A DNA stretch of 64,000 bases from Methylonatrum sp040877625. Its GTDB lineage: Bacteria; Pseudomonadota; Gammaproteobacteria; Nitrococcales; Aquisalimonadaceae. How positions within the stretch are numbered: position 1 is the first letter of the stretch; the number at the start of each line of letters is the position of its first letter. The stretch spans positions 186,001 to 250,000 of the forward strand of contig JBBDNK010000041.1 in the NCBI GenBank assembly GCA_040877625.1. Reading direction: 5' to 3'. Below, in pieces: positions 35,845-44,307 of this stretch. The notes beneath the pieces are model-generated. The model was given only the letters and a program-made list of their open reading frames with translations. It did not search any database and was not told where the DNA came from. The translations under genes were made by a program, and so were the position numbers.

Positions 35845-37842
35845 TTACGCGATAACGACGTCGTGCCATGCACGGTCGGCACCCCAGCTGCCGCGTGCCA
35901 GTTCGGTGATGCGCCCAAGGGCCTCCTCGGAAACCGCGGCGATATCGCCGATTTCCCGGGCGTTGTAGTGGAACACGTAGAGTCGCGAGGCAAATTCATC
36001 GAATGGCAGGGAAGACTCGCCCGGCGCTTCGCCGTTGCCGCTGGTCGCGGTGACGATACCCTGACCCCAATCCTGACGGCCGTCATTGTTGGGATTGTAG
36101 AAGTACACCCGGATCTCGCCGGCCGGGTCGATCGTGACCCGCTGGATTGCGACCGCATGCCAGCCCAGGAACACGCCTTTGTTATCGGTGGCGGCAATAC
36201 CCGCGGGCTGCGGGTAGATCAGCGTGCGGCCGCCGTTGTAACCGGGATGGTAGGCGGCGTGGAACAGGCGGACAAAACCGGCAAAGTCGATGACCGCGCC
36301 GGTGGAATACTGAATGGTTGTCGCAAAGCCGCGGTGCACCCACCAGCCGTGGAACTCGGGGTTGATCCAGCGGTGGCCGTCCTCTTCCCGGCCGGCGATT
36401 CGGCGCCCCATCTCCATGTAGATCCTGTCCAGGTGGGGTACGAGCACCAATGAGACCGCATCCAGCTCGGTGTGCAGATCTTCCACCAGGCCCGAGCCTA
36501 GCTGGGAGGACTGCAGCAGGGCGCCCTCGAAGTGCATATCCACTTCGTTGTCGCGGCCCGCCCAGGTGATCAGCTCCAACAGAAAACCGGGGTCGGACTG
36601 CGCCCAGAGGCAAATGGCTCGCGCCGACTGACAGGTCGGGTTATCGCCCTGACCAACGCCCAGCGGGTGCCCCAATACCCCCAGGGTACCGGCCAGCAGG
36701 CGGTCCAGGGGAGGCACGCGGTTATCGACGCCCGGCCCCTGGTTGAGCAAGGCAACCACATCGGGATGCAATTCCAGGCCGGCAAGCCGCCATAGCCCGG
36801 GTGCCACCGGCGGAAAGAACAGAATGCCACGCTCGAGCATGGTCGCCAGATTGTAGACCGCCTCGGCCGTGGACGGTGTCACCGCCCGTTCAATGAGCAG
36901 CATGCAGAGTTGCTGGTACGCGGCCAGGCTATCCCGGCCAACACCGTCCAGCGACAGCGCCGTGGCGAGCAGGTCCACATCCAGGCGCCGGGCGGCCTCC
37001 CGCAGGAGTACGGCATGCGCCGGGCAGACCAGGCCGGTCTGCTCCATGCTCTCACCCATCGCCCGCGCCTCGCTCTTCAGCGCGTCGCCATCCAGCGTCT
37101 CGAGTTCCTCACGGTAGGCGTCGATGCTTGTTGCGCCGGCACTGCGGTCCGTGGGGCCGTTGATCGCCCTGACCAGCCTCTCGGCACCGGCATGCCGGTG
37201 CTCGCCGTGCCGCAGTACGCCCTGAATGCTCTGCACCATGCGCAGAACACGGTTTACCAGTAATGGCCGTTGCTCGAGAATGCGCTCGACTTCGCCGACC
37301 ACACTGTCGAGCAGGCTGTCGCTACCGAGTTCCGCGGCCGTAAAGCGCAGCAGCCCGGCGACCGCTTCCCGCAGGTTGCGGCTGCGCTTGCGCTCCGCTT
37401 CGCTACTGGCCCCCATCAGCAGATCGATATTGCTGGAGATCACCGATTCCAGGAAGGCTGTCGCATCGTCCGCCGTCATCGACGGATGCGACTCGATACG
37501 GCCTCGGGCAATTGCCAGCATGCGCAGTTCGCTGAGCGCTTCCACACCCACGGTGAATGCTTCTTCACTGCGCAGAGAGCCTCTGGCCAGCTCCGGCACC
37601 AGGTGTTCCGGCAGCTGCCAGTCACCGCCGTAGAAAACACCGGCCGATTCCAGCTCGGGGGCCAGCGTGTAAGCGGCCTCGGCACCGCCGGGCTCCTTCA
37701 GCAGGCGTACGGCCAGCTCGAATACCCGGCCCTGATGAAGCGCCTTGGCAAAGGGCCGGGACTCGGCCACCTTGCCAATCGCCTCGCGAAGATCCCTGGT
37801 CAGCCGCTCGGTCTGCTCGGCCGTGGACACGTCTGCAGTCAT
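35845..37842 (-). CDS. Unknown 665-aa protein with papain-like Cys/His/Asn pattern
   Basis: I do not recognise a named family. The N-terminal ~390 residues are helical and soluble, with heptad-like charged stretches. The C-terminal third contains GQGDNPTCQSARAICLWAQ (Cys404), LGWHAVAIQRVTID (His562) and VYFYNPNNDGRQDWGQG (Asn583). Cys in a helix start, a HAV strand and a following F/Y-x-N/D-P segment are typical of papain-like (clan CA) peptidases or transamidases such as C39 and C58; this is inference. ATG 37842 is chosen since GAGAGGCAGAGGA precedes it. It lies 105 bp downstream of the ATP-grasp gene in the same direction, so a ligase/hydrolase pair acting on peptides is plausible. Confidence 0.7.
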   Translation of the reverse strand: MTADVSTAEQTERLTRDLREAIGKVAESRPFAKALHQGRVFELAVRLLKEPGGAEAAYTLAPELESAGVFYGGDWQLPEHLVPELARGSLRSEEAFTVGVEALSELRMLAIARGRIESHPSMTADDATAFLESVISSNIDLLMGASSEAERKRSRNLREAVAGLLRFTAAELGSDSLLDSVVGEVERILEQRPLLVNRVLRMVQSIQGVLRHGEHRHAGAERLVRAINGPTDRSAGATSIDAYREELETLDGDALKSEARAMGESMEQTGLVCPAHAVLLREAARRLDVDLLATALSLDGVGRDSLAAYQQLCMLLIERAVTPSTAEAVYNLATMLERGILFFPPVAPGLWRLAGLELHPDVVALLNQGPGVDNRVPPLDRLLAGTLGVLGHPLGVGQGDNPTCQSARAICLWAQSDPGFLLELITWAGRDNEVDMHFEGALLQSSQLGSGLVEDLHTELDAVSLVLVPHLDRIYMEMGRRIAGREEDGHRWINPEFHGWWVHRGFATTIQYSTGAVIDFAGFVRLFHAAYHPGYNGGRTLIYPQPAGIAATDNKGVFLGWHAVAIQRVTIDPAGEIRVYFYNPNNDGRQDWGQGIVTATSGNGEAPGESSLPFDEFASRLYVFHYNAREIGDIAAVSEEALGRITELARGSWGADRAWHDVVIA

Positions 37843-37947
37843 TCCTCTGCCTCTCTCTGTGCGGGCCGTTGGTACATCGTGCACGGAAAAATACCGCGGT
37901 TGAAGGCTTCAGATCATTGACGCAGATCCCGAATAATAATTCACGGC

Positions 37948-39174
37948 TCAGACATAGAAATCGAGTTCTTCCTGATGTTTTAGCAGATCCCGCATCGTGT
38001 GCGCATCGGATCCGAAGAAGTACACCAGCCCCCAATGCGTGCCGAAGGCGGTACGCTTGGTCACCGTCTCCTCCATCGGCGGCGTCAGCTCGTGGGACTC
38101 GAAATACGGGTGCTGTTCCGTCTCCTCTGGCATTTCCAGCTTGCTCACCACACGCCGGCGCGGATAAACCCCGAAGCAGCCCGCGTGTCCCTTGGCATCC
38201 ACAACCTCGCGCGGGAAGAAGGCGTTGATTTCCTCCTCGGTGGTTTTGGGATCGAACGCCAGCACCATCCCCTGGTAGGCATTGAAGCCGTAGGCACGCT
38301 CCAGCAGCTCGAAGACCTTGAACCCGGGCGGCCGGTAAGCCACCTCGCCAAAGTACATCTCGCCGTCGCTGGTAACGAAGTACTCGGGATGGACAAAGCC
38401 GAACTGAATGTCGAAGGCCTTGACCAGCTTTTCGATCTGTTTGGTGATGGCGGGGCGATAACTCTCCAGCTCCGGCGTCGCCGGCACAAACACGGAGTAC
38501 CCCAGCGTCACGTACTCGGAGATATTGAGGAACTTGATCTTGCCATTGTGGATCCACGCCTCAACGGCAAACTCCCAGCCATCAAGATGGCTCTCCATGA
38601 GCACGGGAAATTCTTCATCGGGAATGGTATCCACCTCGTCCGGCGTACGGATGACGCGGTGGCCCAGGCAACCGGCCTTATCGAAGGCCTTGAGATGGAT
38701 GGGATCGTTGGGATCGCCATCGAGCTTCAGCAGCGTCTGATTAACGCGCTTCAGGAAGCGAATGACGTCGCTGCGATCATGGGCTTCCTCGAAAATACCC
38801 ACGCGAATGCCGCCAAGCTGCGCGCGGCGTTTCATCAGCGCCTTGTCGCGGAACAGGACGGCCTGCCCATACAGCCGCGGATTATCCATAAGCACCGAAT
38901 TGATGGCACCCGCCCATTCCACTGTTTCCTCAAAGAGGGGAATGGCGACGTCAACGCCCTTGTCCTTGAGCGTCTGGGCAATCTCCATCGAGCGGTCGTT
39001 GAGGCGCTCGAAGTCCCAGGGGATGTAGGGAATATCGTGCTGCTGGCAGTATTCCTCGGCCCACGTGGGCGCAACCACCACATAGCGCCGGTCGAAGCGA
39101 TCGACGGCGTCGATGGCGTTCAGACTCCAGCCCAGCAGGGCCACGTAACCTTTGTCGGGATTCTTCTCCGCCAT
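37948..39174 (-). CDS. ATP-grasp domain protein (carboxylate-amine ligase type)
   Basis: The protein of about 408 aa begins with a pre-ATP-grasp Rossmann-like domain (GYVALLGWSLNAIDAVDRFD). The ATP-grasp core follows: RDKALMKRRAQLGG, FPVLMESHLDGWEFAVEAWI, IQFGFVHPEYFVTSDGEMYF and GEVAYRPPGFKVFELLERA. The metal-binding Glu/Asn region is in GEVAYRPPG. Such enzymes join a carboxylate to an amine via an acyl phosphate. ATG 39174 follows GAGGAG and is preferred; the frame extends upstream through a GGGCAC repeat without support. It is placed between the MotA/MotB-like pair and the papain-like protein. Confidence 0.88.
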   Translation of the reverse strand: MAEKNPDKGYVALLGWSLNAIDAVDRFDRRYVVVAPTWAEEYCQQHDIPYIPWDFERLNDRSMEIAQTLKDKGVDVAIPLFEETVEWAGAINSVLMDNPRLYGQAVLFRDKALMKRRAQLGGIRVGIFEEAHDRSDVIRFLKRVNQTLLKLDGDPNDPIHLKAFDKAGCLGHRVIRTPDEVDTIPDEEFPVLMESHLDGWEFAVEAWIHNGKIKFLNISEYVTLGYSVFVPATPELESYRPAITKQIEKLVKAFDIQFGFVHPEYFVTSDGEMYFGEVAYRPPGFKVFELLERAYGFNAYQGMVLAFDPKTTEEEINAFFPREVVDAKGHAGCFGVYPRRRVVSKLEMPEETEQHPYFESHELTPPMEETVTKRTAFGTHWGLVYFFGSDAHTMRDLLKHQEELDFYV

Positions 39175-39253
39175 GATTGACTCCTCGGTTGCAGGCCGCA
39201 GACCTCCCTGTCGGGCCCTGGCGTATTCAGGATGTCGCACTCGGCACACAGAT

Positions 39254-39279
39254 ACGGGCACGGGCACGGGCACGGGCAC
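39254..39279. repeat. Hexanucleotide tandem repeat (ACGGGC)4 in the leader of the ATP-grasp gene
   Basis: Four perfect ACGGGC units (39254-39277) lie 80-105 bp upstream of the ATP-grasp start, within the 265-bp spacer after the MotB-like stop. The spacer has no gene or clear terminator. The array could vary in copy number by slippage. Confidence 0.6.
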
Positions 39280-39439
39280 CGCCCGGCCGGTTGTGATCGG
39301 CACCAACTCAAGCATTCTGCGAGCCAAATCACCCGACTATTGTACACACTCGATCAAACACATCCGGGCAAGACCGCCACGCGAGCGAATTCCCGGGCCG
39401 GCAACGGCATAGGTACAGACACAGCGCAGGCGCGGGATT

Positions 39440-40717
39440 TCAACGTGACGTCAGGCGCATTTCTATGCGTCGGTTACGGCGCAGAGCTTGCTCGGTGTTA
39501 CTGTCATCAACGGGATGGAATTCCGCAAACCCGGTGGCGCTCAGCCGATTAGGCGGTACCCCCTGGCTGATCAGGTAATCGACAATCGACTGGGCCCTGG
39601 CCGAGGACAACTGCCAGTTCGACGGGAATTCCTCGGTGCTGATGGCACGGCGGTCGGTATGCCCCTCCACCTGCAGCACCCAGGGCAGATCGGTGGGAAT
39701 CCTCTCTGAAATCTCCAGCAGCGCCCCGGCCACCTCGTTCAACTGGCGGCGGCCGTCCTGACCAAGCTCGGCGGAGGCGCTTTCGAAAAACAGCTCGGAC
39801 TGGAACAGGAACCGATCGCCAACGATGCGGATATCCTCCCGGTCACCAAGAATCTCCCTCAGGCGGCCGAAGAACTCCGAGCGATACAGGTTGAGCTCCT
39901 GCACGCGCTCGACCAGCGCAAGGTTCAGCTGGCGGCCGAGCTCCTCGATTTCGACATCCTGTTCGGCCACCGTGGATTCAGACAGCTCCAGCGCCGCGCT
40001 GACCCTGCGCAGCTGCTCACGCAGCGCGCTGACCTGCTGGTTCAACTGGTCGATCCTCGAGAGCTGTTCGGCAGACAGTTCCCTTTCTTCCTCAATAGCC
40101 TGGCGCTGCTCTTCAGTCAGGGTGCGCAGATCGCGGACGCGGGTTTCGCGGTCTTCCAGCTCGCGCTGGGCAAGACGCGTACGCTCCTGTGCGTCAGACA
40201 GCCTTGCCTCCAGGGTCAGACTGCGGTCCCTGACAGCCTCAGCGCTCTGTTCGCTCTCATCTAGGGCGGCGGCCAGCTCCCCCACCCGGTCTTCGAGCTC
40301 TTCGCGAAGCTGTCGCAGTGCGTCGATATCCTGCTGCAGGCTTGCCAGCGCAAACAACTGCTCCTCCATGGTGCGGCCGGCCCCCTCCAGCTCGGCCATC
40401 AGCCGTTCGCTGTCGGTGAGCGCATCGGAGAGCTGTTGCCGCAAGTCATCGCGCTCGCTAACCGTGACCGCCAGTTCCTCTTCGAGGGACGCGCGCTGGC
40501 GGCGCTCCATGGTCAAGGAGTCGCTCAGACTGGAGAGCTGCGCCTGCAGCCGCTCCAGGGCACGGTCACGCCCGGTGAGGGCGTCGGTCAGCACGAACTG
40601 CGCCACCATGAACAGGGTAAGCACAAACACGAACAACAACAGCAGCGTCGCCAGAGCATCCACATAGCCCGGCCAGATATCCATGCTGCCGCGATTGCGT
40701 CTGGAAGAGGAAAACAC
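39440..40717 (-). CDS. MotB/OmpA-like peptidoglycan-binding protein with long coiled coil
   Basis: The 425-aa protein has one N-terminal membrane helix carrying the acidic residue expected in a proton-driven plug (YVDALATLLLLFVFVLTLFM). A coiled coil of about 220 residues follows (Leu/Glu/Arg-rich, about 45-265), then a C-terminal OmpA/MotB domain (LFFESASAELGQDGRRQLNE; LQVEGHTDRR; SSARAQSIVDYL; RRNRRIEMRL). It would anchor a MotA-type stator to peptidoglycan. The coiled coil is much longer than in flagellar MotB. It lies six bases after the MotA-like gene, so the two surely form a complex. Confidence 0.88.
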   Translation of the reverse strand: MFSSSRRNRGSMDIWPGYVDALATLLLLFVFVLTLFMVAQFVLTDALTGRDRALERLQAQLSSLSDSLTMERRQRASLEEELAVTVSERDDLRQQLSDALTDSERLMAELEGAGRTMEEQLFALASLQQDIDALRQLREELEDRVGELAAALDESEQSAEAVRDRSLTLEARLSDAQERTRLAQRELEDRETRVRDLRTLTEEQRQAIEEERELSAEQLSRIDQLNQQVSALREQLRRVSAALELSESTVAEQDVEIEELGRQLNLALVERVQELNLYRSEFFGRLREILGDREDIRIVGDRFLFQSELFFESASAELGQDGRRQLNEVAGALLEISERIPTDLPWVLQVEGHTDRRAISTEEFPSNWQLSSARAQSIVDYLISQGVPPNRLSATGFAEFHPVDDSNTEQALRRNRRIEMRLTSR

Positions 40718-40722
40718 GTCGC

Positions 40723-41874
40723 TTACCGCTCGCCGTCAATATCCCGGCCCGGATGACGGGCCAGGGTGCGGGCGAGAAAGCGAATCTCGCTGCGGAGGGT
40801 CTCGGAGATATCGTTTCGCTCACCCTGAAGGCTGTCCAGAATCCTGCCAAGATGCTGATCCAGGCCTTGCAGACTGACGCGGATTGCGTCTTCCTCGTCA
40901 CGCCGCGCGCCGAGGATATCGGCGAGCCTGGAAAGCACCGGCTGCATTTCCATCTGGCTCTTGGTGAGGCTGAGCACCATTTTCTGCTCGCTTCGACTCT
41001 GTTCGGCGAGGCTGGTCACCTGTTCCGTCAACGCAATGAGATTGTGGTCGACGCTGCGGCGCTCGTCATCCGCGCGGGCAAGCGTGCGTTGCAGTTTGTC
41101 GAGGCTGTCCGCGGTCTGCTCCAGCAGGGCCTGGATGTAGGCCGGCACGGAGCCGTCGCCCTCGCCGCCGCCGACGCCGCCACTGCTGTAGTGAGTGAGT
41201 GCGGACAGCCACTCTTCCAGGTCGTTGTAGAAGCGGTTCTGGGCATGCCCGGTCTGCAGATCCACGAAGCCCAGCACCAGCGCGCCGGCCAGGCCGAACA
41301 GGGACGAGCTGAACGCAGTACCCATGCCGGCGAGTGGCTGCTGCAGCCCGGAGCGCAGTTCGGAGAATATGCCGGCGGCGTCAGCGCCGGTAACGGTGAG
41401 GCCGCTAATGACGCCCTGGATCGAGGACAACGTTTCCAGCAACCCCCAGAAGGTGCCCAACAGGCCGAGGAAGATCAGCAGGCCAACAATGTATCGGGAC
41501 AGGTCGCGGGTTTCGTCCAGGCGGGAACGGATACTGTCCAGCAAGGCCCGCATGCTCAGGGCGGAGAAGCTGAGGCGATCGTCCTTGCGGCTGGTAAGCA
41601 GGCGGATCAGCGAGCTGATTACACCACGCGTCGGCTCCCTCGGCGTCACACGGCTGGCTCGGTAGGAACGCAGCCAGGCCGCATCGGGCCCCAGCACCAG
41701 CACCTGCCTGATATTGATGATCAGCCCCAGCGCCAGCACCGTCAGGATCAACCCGTTAAATACGGGGTTGGCCAGGAAGGCGTCACGCAGTGGAACGTAC
41801 AGCACTGCACAGATTGCCGCGACCGCCCCAAGAAACAGGACAATCCAGAATAGTACGCGGGTCGGGTTTTTCAC
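40723..41874 (-). CDS. MotA/TolQ/ExbB-like proton channel protein
   Basis: The 383-aa protein has two N-terminal membrane helices (RVLFWIVLFLGAVAAICAVL; FNGLILTVLALGLIINIRQV), a cytoplasmic loop, and the MotA_ExbB pair of helices (YIVGLLIFLGLLGTFWGLLE and TAFSSSLFGLAGALVLGFVD). The C-terminal ~140 residues are coiled coil with many Asp, Glu, Arg and Gln. No flagellar or Tol-Pal genes are nearby. With the MotB-like partner it would form a proton-powered stator whose cytoplasmic coiled-coil tail may contact the ATP-grasp or papain-like proteins; that link is inference. Confidence 0.88.
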   Translation of the reverse strand: MKNPTRVLFWIVLFLGAVAAICAVLYVPLRDAFLANPVFNGLILTVLALGLIINIRQVLVLGPDAAWLRSYRASRVTPREPTRGVISSLIRLLTSRKDDRLSFSALSMRALLDSIRSRLDETRDLSRYIVGLLIFLGLLGTFWGLLETLSSIQGVISGLTVTGADAAGIFSELRSGLQQPLAGMGTAFSSSLFGLAGALVLGFVDLQTGHAQNRFYNDLEEWLSALTHYSSGGVGGGEGDGSVPAYIQALLEQTADSLDKLQRTLARADDERRSVDHNLIALTEQVTSLAEQSRSEQKMVLSLTKSQMEMQPVLSRLADILGARRDEEDAIRVSLQGLDQHLGRILDSLQGERNDISETLRSEIRFLARTLARHPGRDIDGER

Positions 41875-42012
41875 ACGCCTCTCCCCTGTGCCCCCCAGGG
41901 CGTTTCATTTTTCGCAGCCTAATGGCGACAATAGCCTACCGTGCCCGGACTTTCGGCATGTGACAAGGGCCAAACATGCGGAAGTTCCTGACAGATACCA
42001 CGAACGACAGGA

Positions 42013-42234
42013 TCAACGCTCCTGCCAAAGACTGATCCGCCGGCGTGGATTCATGTCGACCAGCAGTATCAACGCCCCTTCAGCAGCGGCGCGAGTACGG
42101 TAGGGGCCGGAAAACCCCTCCCGGGTCTCGATGTACCACCCTGCTCTCAGGGACTGGTGACGGGACACACGAAAAAACCGATCGCTGGAACGCGCACCGC
42201 CGGGGGCACGCGATGTAGCAGCGTTCACGGGCAC
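42013..42234 (-). CDS. Small DUF6316-like protein, copy A
   Basis: The 73-aa protein contains SDRFFRVSRHQSLRAGWYIE, then TREGFSGPYRTRAAAEGAL and NPRRRISLW. This shares the pattern RFF-V-AGWY-ETREG-GP-R-AE-L-NPR-RIS-W with the next gene upstream, so the two are paralogues. Small proteins of this type (I believe DUF6316) are of unknown function. The Trp-Tyr and Arg-Glu-Gly core looks like a compact beta/alpha domain. It may follow copy B in one transcript, 42 bp downstream. Confidence 0.7.
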   Translation of the reverse strand: MPVNAATSRAPGGARSSDRFFRVSRHQSLRAGWYIETREGFSGPYRTRAAAEGALILLVDMNPRRRISLWQER

Positions 42235-42276
42235 CTCCCGATTCAGCGGACATGGCCAGCGCCTGGCGAAGCCCTC

Positions 42277-42528
42277 TCAGCCTCTGGCGCGTACCACCGG
42301 AGACTCTGGCTCGGACGGCGAATCTCCGTGCCAGTTGCTGATTCGCTTGCGTGGATTCTCGGCCCTGAGATCCGCCAGAAACAGCTCTGCCTGGAATCGA
42401 CTGGGGAACGGGCCCTTGACGCCTTCGCGAGTTTCCATATACCAGCCTGCCGCCATGTCGGTGCCACCACCGACATGGAAGAAACGCTGGCTGCCGAAAC
42501 GGCTGCGTGATGGTCCGGTTGCGGACAT
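42277..42528 (-). CDS. Small DUF6316-like protein, copy B
   Basis: The 83-aa protein has SQRFFHVGGGTDMAAGWYME, TREGVKGPFPSRFQAELFL and NPRKRISNWHGD. It is clearly homologous to the 73-aa neighbour downstream but extended at the C-terminus (PSEPESPVVRARG). AGGAG lies about ten bases upstream of ATG 42528. The function of the family is unknown. The conserved pattern across the pair shows both are real genes despite their size. Confidence 0.7.
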   Translation of the reverse strand: MSATGPSRSRFGSQRFFHVGGGTDMAAGWYMETREGVKGPFPSRFQAELFLADLRAENPRKRISNWHGDSPSEPESPVVRARG

Positions 42529-42868
42529 ATCGACTCCTGAAAGCTGTTAATCCCTGCCGACTGACCCGATGGCCTGCAGGAAATGTTGTCCTTGATCACA
42601 CTCGTTCTTTCAACCGATTGGAGTATAACGCAAGCTATAGGTCAACAACTAAATTTCGTCGCCAGTAAACAACAGTGCTTTTGCCCAGGATCCACCTGGT
42701 CCACTTCCACCTCCAGTATCAGGAAATTAGACGAAATCCATCAATTGGACATACGGTGTATACGGGAAGCGGGTTTCAGGCGCACCCTGGGCCGTGCCGC
42801 TCCCGCAAAGCGCAACCAGCGCCTGCCCCCGGCTGGCAGCTACAAAAACGACGACGAGGAGACTTCCC
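42529..42868. other. Leader region upstream of the AtoE-like transporter
   Basis: These 340 bp separate the divergent DUF6316-like genes and the transporter. The part at 42590-42680 is AT-rich and contains TATAAC near 42624, a possible -10 element without a clear -35. The remainder is non-coding in appearance, and no hairpin or repeat stands out. Confidence 0.35.
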
Positions 42869-44188
42869 ATGTTCAAACGGTTAACCAGTGGTTCCGTTCG
42901 ATTGGTGGAACGCTATCTGCCAGACCCTTATGTGTTGGTCCTGCTGCTGACACTGGTGGTCTTTGGCGCCGGGATGCTGGTCGAGCGCCAGAGTCCGGTC
43001 GCCATGGTGGAATACTGGGGCAACGGCTTCTGGAGCCTGCTGACCTTCGCCATGCAGATGGTGCTGGTGCTGGTCACCGGTTTTGTCCTTGCGAGCACCC
43101 CATTCTTCCGCACCATTCTTCAAGCGCTGGCACGGATGGCGAAATCACCCGGGCAGGCCATTGTACTGGTCACGGTCGTGGCCATCGTGGCGGCCTGGAT
43201 TAACTGGGGCTTCGGGCTGGTGATCGGCGCCCTGTTCGCGCGACAGCTGGCCCGCGTGGTTCCGGACGTGGATTACCGGCTGCTGATTGCCAGTGCATAC
43301 AGCGGGTTTCTGGTCTGGCATGGCGGCCTGGCGGGTTCGATACCGCTGGTCATTGCCACCGACGGGCATTTCACCGAGAGCGTGATCGGCATAGTCGGCA
43401 CCAGTGAAACCATTTTCGCCGGCTTCAACATGATTCTGGTGCTGCTTATGCTGGTGATCCTGCCGATCGTCAATCGCATGATGCTGCCACCGGAGAACGA
43501 GCGGGTACGCATCGACCCGAGCAAGCTCGAAGAGGAGGACGTGCTGCCGGAGCTGAAGAACGAGCGCCCCGCGGACCGCCTTGAGAACAGCCTGATTCTT
43601 GCCCAGGCCGTCGGCATCATGGGCGTGGTGTTCCTTGTTTACTACTTCCTGGTCAACAGCGGTTCGCTGAACCTGAACATCGTCAACTTCCTGTTCCTGT
43701 TCCTCGGCATCATGCTGCACGGCCGCCCTTCGCGGTTTCTGGCTTCCATGCAACAGGCCGTCAAGGGCGCGGGCGGCATCGTGCTGCAGTTCCCGTTCTA
43801 TGCAGGGATCATGGGCATGATGGTGGAATCGGGGCTGGCGCAGACACTGTCCACCGCCTTCGTGGCCATTTCCAACCCCACCACGTTCCCGCTGTTCACG
43901 TTCCTGAGTGCCGGACTGGTGAACATCTTCGTGCCATCCGGCGGCGGACAGTGGGCGGTACAGGCGCCGATCATGCTGGAGGCCGGCGCACAGCTCGGTG
44001 TGGACGCCGCGCGCACCGCCATGGCCGTCGCCTGGGGTGATGCCTGGACCAATATGATTCAGCCGTTCTGGGCGCTGCCGGCGCTTGCCATTGCGGGACT
44101 GAAGGCCAAGGACATCATGGGCTACTGCCTGATCGTGCTGTTGGTGTCCGGGATAATTATCGGCCTCGGGCTGATGATCCTGCCGTAG
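42869..44188 (+). CDS. Short-chain fatty acid transporter, AtoE family
   Basis: The protein of about 439 aa has roughly 11-12 membrane helices. It shows family segments at the start (YLPDPYVLVLLLTLVVFGAG), INWGFGLVIGALFARQLAR, SAYSGFLVWHGGLAGSIPLV and NIFVPSGGGQWAVQAPIMLE. AtoE-type proteins import acetoacetate or short-chain fatty acids. ATG 42869 follows GAGGAGA; the frame is open upstream without support. The acetoacetyl-CoA thiolase 22 kb away could use the imported substrate, but linkage is loose. A strong hairpin follows the stop. Confidence 0.9.
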   Translation: MFKRLTSGSVRLVERYLPDPYVLVLLLTLVVFGAGMLVERQSPVAMVEYWGNGFWSLLTFAMQMVLVLVTGFVLASTPFFRTILQALARMAKSPGQAIVLVTVVAIVAAWINWGFGLVIGALFARQLARVVPDVDYRLLIASAYSGFLVWHGGLAGSIPLVIATDGHFTESVIGIVGTSETIFAGFNMILVLLMLVILPIVNRMMLPPENERVRIDPSKLEEEDVLPELKNERPADRLENSLILAQAVGIMGVVFLVYYFLVNSGSLNLNIVNFLFLFLGIMLHGRPSRFLASMQQAVKGAGGIVLQFPFYAGIMGMMVESGLAQTLSTAFVAISNPTTFPLFTFLSAGLVNIFVPSGGGQWAVQAPIMLEAGAQLGVDAARTAMAVAWGDAWTNMIQPFWALPALAIAGLKAKDIMGYCLIVLLVSGIIIGLGLMILP

Positions 44189-44207
44189 GCGCGGTGGTCA
44201 GTACGGT

Positions 44208-44246
44208 GCTGCAGCGGCCGTCCCGCCAGGGGGCGGCCGCTGCAGC
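44208..44246. terminator. Long GC-rich hairpin after the AtoE-like gene
   Basis: GCTGCAGCGGCCG (44208-44220) and CGGCCGCTGCAGC (44234-44246) form a perfect 13-bp stem with a 13-base loop, in the gap between the rightward transporter and the leftward cobQ. There is no U-tract, but the position suits a bidirectional transcription stop. Confidence 0.55.
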
Positions 44247-44307
44247 GTTGACGCAAGGCCGCCAACCGGCAGTACACCAATAAACAGGCCGCAAATTACC
44301 AATGACG

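Noticed and set aside
39440..41874. MotA/MotB-like pair as a Zorya (ZorAB) anti-phage system
   Set aside because: The companion ZorC/ZorD or ZorE genes (helicase or HNH nuclease) are absent. Here the MotB-like protein, not the channel, carries the longest coiled coil, and the neighbours are ATP-grasp and papain-like proteins.
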